Assembly (NCBI GenBank): GCA_029721435.1
Contig: CM056576.1
Location: 114,742,666 to 114,806,665 of the forward strand
Origin: Gymnothorax reevesii
Lineage: Eukaryota > Chordata > Actinopteri > Anguilliformes > Muraenidae
Direction: 5' to 3'
DNA: 64,000 bases
The translations under genes and the position numbers were made by a program. Below, in pieces: positions 55,850 through 64,000 of the stretch (its first letter is position 1; each line of letters begins with the position of its first letter). The notes beneath the pieces were generated by a model that worked only from the letters and a program-made list of their open reading frames with translations, was not told the DNA's origin and made no database searches.

Positions 55850-56800
55850 GGGCAATTATTTTAAAAATTCAAAAGATAGGAAACTGTTGAAAACTGCAAA
55901 GGTAGAGGATGCAACTGCATTTTGCCCCCCAGGATACTGAGGGGAATGGTTAGTGAAGCAACAAAATCCCCAAGAATCACTGTGAATGAATTGCAGGCTT
56001 GGTGGCATCTTAGGGTCGCCAGTTTTCAAAAAGCACCATCAGGCACCAACTCCACAGCCACATGCTTTTTGGAAGGGTTGCCTGAAGAAAGCCTTTTCTG
56101 ACCAGTTGACACAGATGTAAGCGCTAGGAGTTTGTCGAACATCACTTTAATAATGACTGAAACAACATGCTTTGGTCAGATGAGATCAAAATTGCATGTT
56201 TCGGTCAAATAAAGCCTTGGCATGTTAGGTGTTGAAGCAGAGAGGTATACAAGAAGAAGAACCTCACACCCACGGTGAAATGGTGAAATGGAGGATCAGG
56301 GGCACTGGTTAAGATTATTGGCATAATGAATTCCACCACGTATCAGGATATTTTAGCCATAATCTAGTTGCCTCTGCCAGAAGGCTGGAACTAGTTCGTA
56401 GATGGACTTTCCAACAAGATAATGACCCAAAGCATAACTCAAGATCCACACAAAAATGGCTCTGTTACAACAAAATCAACATTCTGCAATGGCCATATCA
56501 GTCCGCAGACCTCAATCCAATTGAAAACCTGTGGGCTGAGTTGAGGAGCGCAGATGATAAATGCAAACCCAAGAATGTGAAGGATCTGGTTAAAGGAATG
56601 GTCCAAATTTCCCCCAAATGTGTGACTTCACATTGTCAAAAATAACAGGAAAAGAGTCCACGTCATTATCCTTGCCAGAGGTGGTCGCACTGCGTTCTAA
56701 ATGAAGGGTGCCAATTATAAAGAAACCAAGATTTTGTTGCAATTTACTTTGCATTAAATGATTGTATGATTTTGGCTGTTTCCATCGAAACATCAATTAA
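55850..56800 (+). pseudogene. Tc1-like transposase remnant (third family)
   Basis: Plus-strand reading gives VNELQAWWHLRVASFQKAPS, CLKKAFSDQLTQM, then WTFQQDNDPKHNSRSTQKWL (second catalytic Asp) and QSADLNPIENLWAELR (third catalytic Glu), near 56410-56550. Its first catalytic region is present as WSDEIKIACF. Several stops. The DD34E spacing looks kept, so decay is moderate. Terminal repeats not resolved. Confidence 0.75.
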
Positions 56801-57110
56801 AAAACAAGTATTTGACACGTTGGTATATTTCATTTCTCGATAATATTATTGTTTATATATGTATATTTTTGGATTGTTTGTGCCAGTCAGGGGTGCCAGT
56901 AATTTTGTAAGTTGTTGATTCTTAGTAATGTTTCATTTTAACTTTTTAAATGACTTTGTATCATTTACTGGTTTTAAGCTATTCAATCTACAATTCAACA
57001 TCACTATTTCATAAATGTAATTGTTTCCAATCTTTATAAGTTTTTATATTTTCAGTGTAAGATTTAATTGAAAAATGGAAGCCCAGAAACTTTAGGCTGT
57101 ACAGGTTATG
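56801..57110 (-). other. 3' untranslated region and flank of the 57-kb exon
   Basis: On the minus strand, downstream of the stop, ATTAAA (within TTTTCAATTAAATCTTACAC, about 57062-57077) is a common variant poly(A) signal. No coding content. Confidence 0.4.
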
Positions 57111-58252
57111 CTACATTCTGTACCTCAATCTCTCCAAAACATAGTCTAAACCCATTTTCGTCACTCTGGCAGCCTGCTCTCTCTCTCTCTGTGCCTTCTT
57201 TTTCATCGCCTCCCTCTCTTCCCGCTGCCAAGGCTGGATGGGTGTAGACTCTTCCAGAACAAAGGGGAACTTGTTTTGGGAGCATCCATTCAGGGATGGA
57301 GAGGACTGCCAGTGACAGGAACCTCGGTCACTTCTCTCACAAACCTTAGCCTGATAACAAGCTGCGTCCGTACTGACATGGGGTCTCTCTCTGGCCAGCT
57401 GTGGAGCAGATCCAGCTGGGGCATCATCAGAACTGCAGCTAGGCGCCAAACTTGAGGTGACATCCCCAGGAAAAGTTGTCTTTCCAACGCGGCCCTGGAA
57501 TCCGAGCTTACAAATCCTCTTCCTTTTCCCACTCTCATGACTCTGTGGCAGCATGATACTGCAAGACCTTGCCATGGGCTTTTGGATGAAATCACCTTCA
57601 TGTTTGTCTTTGGGAGGCTGTGCAGAACCTCTCTCTCTGGTTTTGTCCCCAAGGCAGTGAAATACCCTGATGGACTCTGTCATGCGCTCACGCAGCTGGC
57701 TCATGGGCATGCCCACTTGAGGCTCGACCCTCACACCTTCATCAGCTTCGCCCTTCGTCCTTCTCTTCTTCCTCATCCCTGGTATTCCTTCCCTTTTCCT
57801 TGTTCGGCCTCTTTTTGATGGTTCTGTCTTTTCCATTTCTGCCTTAACCTCCTCTGCAGTCTCAGTGTTAGGCAGTGTGGAGACACGAGGCTCGCTGATT
57901 TGGACCTCAGGACCGCCATGGACCTGGGCCGTTATTTGCTGCCTGGAGGGTCCTCCCTCTGTGTTTTCCTCCGGCTCAACTCCGTGAAAAGATTCTGAAT
58001 CCAGGTCCGATCTGTGCCTGAAGAGGCAGGATTCGTCGGCTCTCTGCGAGAGTTGGTTGGGCACCTGCACTGGCTGCAGGATCTGAGGAGCTGCAGTATA
58101 CATCATCACCCCGGAAGTGACATAAGGGTGGATGGTGTGTGGTATGGCGGGCTGCACCAAGACTGGCAGGGACCTCACTGAGTGCTGAAAACCTTGTGAC
58201 TGCCATGGTGTCCAAGAGTTCAGCATCACAAAATGAGGGGGCCCATAATACC
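57111..58252 (-). CDS. Terminal exon of an unrecognised protein-coding gene
   Basis: An uninterrupted frame of about 379 codons follows a good acceptor (CTCTTTTTCTAG, exon start 58252) and ends at TAG 57113-57111. The exon begins YYGPPHFVMLNSWTPWQSQG, has a Pro/Gln/Val-rich first third, an acidic Glu-rich middle, and a Lys/Arg cluster around RKREGIPGMRKKRRTKG that looks like a nuclear localisation signal. Ser/Pro-rich sequence follows, and a charged helical C-terminus (REEREAMKKKAQREREQAAR) ends in VLERLRYRM. Base composition and CpG use are richer than in the flanks, as expected of a maintained exon. I do not recognise the family. No upstream exon was located before 64 kb; it may lie beyond the window or be missed. 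Confidence 0.7.
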
Positions 58253-58908
58253 CTAGAAAAAGAGCAGAGTATTTTCCATTGGTTAAGCTATTGTCTAGCT
58301 AAAAAAAAAGAATTCAACGAGGTGATGTTTTTCAAAATTGTCAAACACTCGTCTCTAAGCATGGCAGCAATGGACCTGAAATCTATGAATATCTATGTTT
58401 ACAAACAATTTTCTGGGAGATGACTTAAATAATTTATAAAGACGCATTGATCATTTGTGTTGTCATTTGCTATCGAAAATAAATTTGACTGTCCTACCAA
58501 ACTGCTGATCAAGAAAAGTAAACTGAAAGGTTTAAGTCATTAAGCTTTGAAGGGCGAGGTTTTGGCTTCCCTTTGTTAGGGCCGACGAGCCACCACTGGT
58601 AGGAATCATCATGGCTCAGTGAGTGTCATCATTTGCAACTTCTACCTGCATTGGCTCAAGAAATTTACTGGCAATACAGTGAATCGGGAGTAATTTATAA
58701 TTTTTCATGGTTCGCTCACTTTTTGCTGAATTTAGATTTTATGGTGTTATTCATATGGAAATTGTCCATTGTCAGTCCTGTTTGTCTGACATTGGGCAAT
58801 ATTAATAAAAGTTAATTTTAAAACATTTGGTTTTAAAAGTTCCTCACTCTGCTCTGTTGAGTGAGTGCTATTCCGTGATGTCACTATGACTAATGTAGTT
58901 GTGGGAGG
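58253..58908. other. Intron or intergenic; diverged repeat at about 58670-58905
   Basis: The part near 58670-58905 resembles 61560-61790: both contain AATCGGGA-TAAT, TTGCTGAATT, TATGGAAATT and TAATTTTAAAA, then TTATGTAGTT-like ends. Nothing coding. Confidence 0.4.
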
Positions 58909-58910
58909 TA

Positions 58911-60484
58911 CTACCCCAATTCCAAAATAGTTGGGACAAAGTGTAAATTTTGAATAAAATCAAAATGCAATGACTTTCAAATCACACCAGCCAGTATTTT
59001 ATTTACAATAGAACAGAGATAACATAGCAAATGTAGAAACTGAGAAATTCAATTTCATCCACAAAATGATTTCAAATTTGATGGCTGCAACAGGTCTCAA
59101 AAAAGTAGGGACAGGGGCATGTTTATCATGGTGTAGCATCCCCTCATCTTTTTAACACAGAGCGGAGATGTCTGGGCATTGAGGAGACATGTTTCTTGAG
59201 TTTATCCATTGGAATTTGATCCCACTCTTGTTTAATACAGGCCTGCAGCTGCTGGAGAGTTTTGGGTCTCCTTTGACGGACTTTTCGTTTAATTACGCGC
59301 CAAATGTTCTCAATCGGTGAAAAATCAGGACTCCAGGCATGCCAGATCAGCAGATGGACTCTTCTACTATGAAGCCATGCAGTTGTAATAACTGCAGTAT
59401 GTGGTTTTACATTGTCCTGTTGAAATACACAAAGCCTTCCCTCGAATAGATGTCATCTGGAGGGGAGCATATGTTGCTCTAAAACCTTTATATATCTTTT
59501 AGCATTCATGGTACTTTTTAAAACATGCAAGTGTCCCACACCATATTCACTAATGCATCCCCATACCATGAGAGATGCTGGCTTTTGAACAGTATGCTGA
59601 TAACAAGAGGGGTGGTCTTTCTCCTATTTAGCCCAGGGGACATGACCCTCATGATTTCCAACAGTCAAATTTGGACTCGTCTGACCTTTTCCACTTTGTT
59701 GCCACCTTGGCCCACAAAGCACAGCGGCGCTTCTGGATCATGCTCAACAATGGCTTCATTTTTGCATGATAGAGTTTTAGGTGGCATCTGTGGATGGCAC
59801 GGCTGACTGGGTTTAGTGACAGTGGTTTCTTGAAGTATTCCTGGGCTCATTTAGTAATGTCAATGACAGAATCATGCTGGTGAGTGACACGGTGGTGTCT
59901 GAGGGCCCGAAGATCACAGGCATCCAGTAAAGGTCTTTGGCCTTGTCCCTTACGCACAGAGATTTTTCAAGTTTCTCTGAACATTTTGATGATGTTATGC
60001 ACTGTCGATGATGAGACTTTCAAAGCCTTTGTAATGTGACATTGAAGAACATTTGTTTTTAAAGTATTCCACAATTTCTTTTACACAAGCCTTCACAGGA
60101 TGGAGAGACTCTGGCCATCTTTACTTCTGAGAGACTCAGCCTCTCTAGGACATCCCTTTTATGGTTAATAATGTTACACAATTGATGTCAGTTAACTTAA
60201 TTACTTGCTGAATGTTCTTTCAGCTGATTCTCTTACATAATAATGGCTTTTTCAGCCCTTTTTTTTTTGCCTGTGTCCCAACTTTTTTGAGACCTGTTGC
60301 AACCAGAAAATTTGAAAAAAGCTAATTTTGTGGATAAAAATGTAAAATGTCTCAGTCTCAACATTTTAAATGTTATCTGTGTTCTATTGTAAATAACACA
60401 TTAGCTCATGTGATCTGAAAGTCATTACATTTAGATTTTATTCACAATTCACACTTTGGCCCAACTATTTTGGAATTGGGGTTG
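58911..60484 (-). mobile_element. Tc1-like transposon, copy 2 (1574 bp, near full length)
   Basis: Flanked by TA (58909-58910 and 60485-60486). The left end CTACCCCAATTCCAAAATAG and the right end GCCCAACTATTTTGGAATTG head inverted repeats of about 200 bp. The minus strand has the transposase: catalytic FQQDNVKPHTAVITTAWLHS near 59400-59350 and SPDFSPIENIWRVIKRKVRQ near 59320-59270. Frameshifts and stops in the N-terminal half (around 59600-60140) disable it. The copy is useful for resolving the broken copy at 350-2912. Confidence 0.85.
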
Positions 60485-60555
60485 TATTTATTTTTAATTT
60501 ATTCCTAATTATACAGTTTTCCATCAAAATGCAAAACATTTAACATGGTATAGAT

Positions 60556-60759
60556 CAGGGGTCCTCAATCTTTCCCAGAAAGGGCCAGTGTGGGTGCAGG
60601 CTTTCATTGCAACCAAGCTATTACACACCTGATACTACTAATCAACCCCTGGACTCTTTGCTAATAAGCTTGATTCGTAGTATCAGGTGTGTAGCTGCTT
60701 GGTTGCAATGAAAGCTTGCACCCACACCGGCCCTTTCTGGAAAAGATTGGAGACCTCTG
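60556..60759. mobile_element. Palindromic hAT-type MITE, copy 2
   Basis: Starts CAGGGGTCCTCAATCTTTCC, ends AAAGATTGGAGACCTCTG. The flanks GTATAGAT (60548-60555) and ATATAGAT (60760-60767) are an 8-bp duplication with one change. About 204 bp, the same length as the copy at 34382. Confidence 0.8.
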
Positions 60760-62387
60760 ATATAGATAAAAGGTATCCATGGAGCTGGGATGCTTCAGCT
60801 GATGTTAGAAAGATCTAAGCCATTAATTGGTTGTTGCAGTGCTTGGTATTTTTTGTTGCTTTTTGCTTACATTTAAATTTAGTTTAGGGTATTGCAGGCA
60901 TGCATACAGCATTTTTTTTTCTCCAGCTATGGGAATTTCATGGTGGAGATATCAAAACCATTATCAAAGTTAATTCTTTCAGACAAAAGTGCAACTGCAG
61001 GAAATTTCCAAGCACATTCTCCCCAAAAATTTTGACCTGTTAAGCAAAACATATGCAATCTGGGCTGAGCGACACATTTTAATGCATGAAGTTTCTTAGT
61101 CCCTGGCCCGAAGAAACTTAGCGTCCTCTTGTTTCATACGATTTAGAGTTGCTGAAAGTTTGGCCTGTGAGAATTATCAAGTAGTTCAACTATAAATAAG
61201 TTGTTCATTGTTTTAAGTTTTACACAATTGCTGCCATATATTTTGCCTTCCTTTTTTGCAGTACTGCGCTAAGGTCTTAGCCCCTAAAATTGATTATTTT
61301 TTTTAATGTTTTACTTTAATGGAATACAATTATTTTTAAAAATGGTTGAATTTCATTATTGAAAGTTCATGCAGCCTTAACAGAGCCTGTAACTGAACCA
61401 ATCCATGTCTGGACCAGTCTCATGAGCTTCGAAAAAGCTAATATTTATGGCTGCATTTTTACCTCAAGTTTGCTGGTAAGACAGTACAATACAATTTTTG
61501 TGCTCACATATGAACTGTTAGATTTCTACCAACACCAGAAAATTAGATTGAGAAGTGAAAATCAGCTAATCGGGAATGAAATATAATTGTTCATGGGTTA
61601 CTCACCTCTTGCTGAATTCAAATGCATGTCGTTAATTGTATGGAAATTTCTAGCGTCCATCGTCAGCGCTGTCTCTCCAAAATGAGATAACCTGAAGTGA
61701 GGATAATTTTAAAATGCTTGACTCAAAAAATGCTAGACTCATGGAGCGTTTGTTGCTGCGTAATTGTCATGGTGACTTATGTAGTTATGAAAGTTATTTA
61801 CTTTCCAATTTATTTGGAATTAGCCCGTTGCGTGATGGCGTAGGAGCTGCGCATGTCGCTGTTGCAGATGACGTGAGTGCTCGCTTGCGCGTCAATGTTA
61901 TTAGCGATTCAGCCCAATTTCTATTTATTTATTTCATTTAACCTTTATTTAACCAGGGAGGTCCCGGCAAGTGAGCCCTGGGGGTTGAGGTGGGGAGGGA
62001 GAGGACAAGTTGCATAGCCAATTAGATCAGGGGATGATTCGGTGGCACCGTGGCAGGTAGAGAGAGCCAGGTTGGGTTGGGACTTAAAGCGATGACAACG
62101 GGGATCCCCCTACTCTGATTGAAGATCTGTTCCAGAAATGCTAGCAGTAATAGTGCTTTCGATCAATATACCCTTAGTTTAGTCTCAAAGTTTCAAAGTC
62201 ATGGCTACACGTAATTGGCGAAGTCGCTTTCTCTCGGTTTCATTCCGTTGTCCGAAGCTCGCATTAGAGAAAAGGTGTAGCTAGCGAGCGAATGTAGCAA
62301 TCCCTAGCTGTAGCATTAGCATTAGCTCCGGAAAATGACTAGTTGCCGAACGGAAAGTGCAAGTCAACGCTAGCATTAGCGGACTGT
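60760..62387. other. No gene recognised; repeat-derived patches
   Basis: 61560-61790 is the partner of the repeat at 58670-58905. At 61925-61960 TTTAACCTTTATTTAACCAG is a phrase found at the end of common fish interspersed repeats. The stretch 62200-62350 is GC-richer with GCTAGC-type motifs. No splice-supported exon. Confidence 0.4.
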
Positions 62388-62780
62388 CTAATTTCAACGG
62401 CTATATCACCGTTGAAATATTAATATAATATATATTATCTTCAAAAAGTCTGGAGAATCTGACACCGGGGTGACAGAGGCAATATAACAGAGTATCAAAA
62501 TCCAGAAGTATGAGAAATTTCACTGCGGAATATTTTAATCATGACCGTCTGAATGTGTGGTACGCATTACACATTGAGACAATGTGCTTTCTTACTCAGC
62601 TTGGTGATCTGTGTAATTTCAATGGCTATATATCTCCTTATTTCCAAAATGGCTCAATAATCTGACACTGTGGTAGCAGTATAACAGAGGATCAAAATCC
62701 AGCAGTATAAGAAATTTTACTGTGGAATATTTTAATTCAGACTCTCTGAATGTCTTATGAGTTACAATGATCAAGTTAGT
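62388..62780. repeat. Diverged tandem duplication (period about 220 bp)
   Basis: TCTAATTTCAACGGCTATAT at 62388 and GTGTAATTTCAATGGCTATA at about 62611 start two units. Each continues with AATCTGACAC, CAGAGTATCAAAATCCAGAA or CAGAGGATCAAAATCCAGCA, and GGAATATTTTAAT. Identity is moderate, so the duplication is old. No coding content. Confidence 0.6.
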
Positions 62781-63842
62781 TATTATCAGGTTAATGTGTA
62801 TCTAATTTCAAATAAAATTTGCTACCTGTATTTACATGTAGAATGGCATCAACTGTGGAGTTTACATGATGCTCTCCAAAAAGGAGAGAGACAGTCCTCA
62901 CGCTTTTAACTTCAGAAGCGCGCTGAAGCAAGCCACAGATTAAAGCAGCAGCTGAAGCCAAAACAAGGCCATTTCAATGAGGTCCATGTAAGTAAGAAGG
63001 TAAGTCAGTTTTCTTTACATTTCAGAAAATACATTACTTTAAGTGTATTAAGCCCTGTTTAAGAACAGTTAGTGGAGTTAGTTTGACCAAATAATTTGCT
63101 TGGCTTTTCATTAGCGCTGATATGACAGCACTGAAACATTTTCCGATGTGTATGTCTCTGATCACCATGATATGATTAAAAAGAGGGATGGACCTCAAAG
63201 AAAGTTTGTGATTTTTTGCGTTGTCAGACTATTGCCATCTTTACCATATTATGCCCTCTCTATAAATGGAACTAAAAGGCATTTATTTTGTCGTTATCAT
63301 TTCATAATAATTATTGGCTTCACATTAATTTTGATAATTCAGCAAATTAGTACTTTCATTTTTAAAGTGAACAAAAATGGGAGTAATCATATTTTGAAAG
63401 CAGTTGAACGGTGAGTCCACTGCAGGCCTTTCAAACCCCCGACAGCGAGTCACTGTTGGATCACTGCGCTGCTGATATATAGTCTAATCACAATATCAAG
63501 CCTATAATAGCACAAACTCTACTGCTACTCAGTAGAAATTGTTTGATTGATGTAAGGCACATTTTGAAGCCATCTTGTTTCCTGACTCCACTCTATATCC
63601 ACTCTGAAACAGTTCATGAGGCATATTGAGAAAATAAGACAAGCCAGTCAGTTGACCAAGGAGATGGAAAACCTTGATTACTTGTTTGATGTCATGATCC
63701 CTTAGGTACTCTACTATAGGGGACATTTGAAAGTCCATTTATTTCTAAATACTTCTGAAATACAGTATTCATTGAAGAAAAATATTCAAAAGCTGTTTCA
63801 AATTAATCCATTAATGATTTATCCTTTCCTCAAAGTTATCTT
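62781..63842. other. No gene recognised
   Basis: A 69-codon minus-strand frame (63738-63529) and an 88-codon plus-strand frame (63148-63414) have no splice or domain support. A GTAAGT-like pair near 62989-63005 is isolated. Confidence 0.3.
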
Positions 63843-64000
63843 TTCTTTACATTCTTATCCACAAAATTAGCTCATTTCAAATTTTATGGCTGCTACAGGT
63901 CTCAAAAAAGTTGAGACACAGGCAAAAAGGGCAGAAAAAGCATATATGTAAGAGAATCAGCGGAAAGAACATTTAGCAAGTAATTACATCAACTGGCTTC
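63843..64000 (+). mobile_element. Tc1-like transposon, copy 3, cut by window end
   Basis: TCCACAAAATTAGCTCATTT, then TCTCAAAAAAGTTGAGACAC and AGAATCAGCGGAAAGAACAT are the inverted-repeat and 5' leader of the same family as copies 1 and 2, in the opposite orientation. The beginning is truncated or diverged before 63843. The transposase would lie beyond 64000. Confidence 0.65.

Noticed and set aside
1..64000. TCR J segments or constant-region exons
   Set aside because: I looked for FGxGT-type J motifs with 12-bp RSS and for C-domain exons near the V genes and saw none; the window appears to hold V genes only.
1..64000. tRNA or rRNA genes
   Set aside because: No A-box/B-box pair or rRNA core sequence was noticed; a covariance-model scan was not possible here.

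Overview
This window looks like vertebrate germline DNA, almost certainly from a teleost fish. The evidence is three T-cell receptor alpha/delta-type variable (V) genes on the minus strand and a terminal semaphorin-4-like exon on the plus strand. One further host-like terminal exon lies near 57-58 kb. The transposon load is typically teleost: many Tc1/mariner copies, hAT relatives, a pogo-like element, R4-like, I/Nimb-like and L2-like LINEs, a Penelope-like 3' end, Gypsy- and BEL-like remnants, and solo LTRs. No bacterial or viral gene organisation is present, and the species cannot be named from the sequence.

The host-relevant content sits at about 21-40 kb. V genes at 21.0-21.5, 33.6-34.1 and 39.7-40.3 kb each have a leader exon with a GT donor, an AG acceptor and an uninterrupted V exon. 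Each V exon has the two conserved cysteines and the framework tryptophan, and is followed by CACAGTG, a 22-23 bp spacer and an A-rich nonamer. All three point the same way, so this is a stretch of a TRA/TRD V cluster; no J or C segment was seen. Between the first two V genes lies a single semaphorin exon (28.17-28.88 kb) with a frameshift in its Ig-like domain.

The left part (0-20 kb) is mostly repeats. It holds a Tc1 copy broken by a hAT-like MITE, a 2.3-kb array with a 781-bp higher-order repeat full of AGGTCA direct repeats, BEL-like and Gypsy-like gag remnants, a pogo-like element containing foldback arms, a hAT transposase pseudogene, and a 2.6-kb R4-like LINE with two frameshifts. The right part (40-64 kb) contains deep nesting. 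A Tc1 transposase is split by a 4.9-kb element with 8-bp target duplication, and again by a solo LTR. An I/Nimb-like LINE is split by another solo LTR of the same family.

The least ordinary item is the 4.9-kb element (41,566-46,465). It has terminal inverted repeats shared with two MITEs in the window but shows no transposase. It carries a plus-strand two-exon gene model (65 codons, with a poly(A) signal) and, converging on it, a decayed SGNH-hydrolase-like exon. The second notable item is the repeat class at 3-5 kb, 31.5 kb and 34.6 kb: three unrelated-looking families share a leading hairpin, a TCTG-type microsatellite and AGGTCA direct repeats. These calls come from reading and hand alignment within the window; no database search was run.
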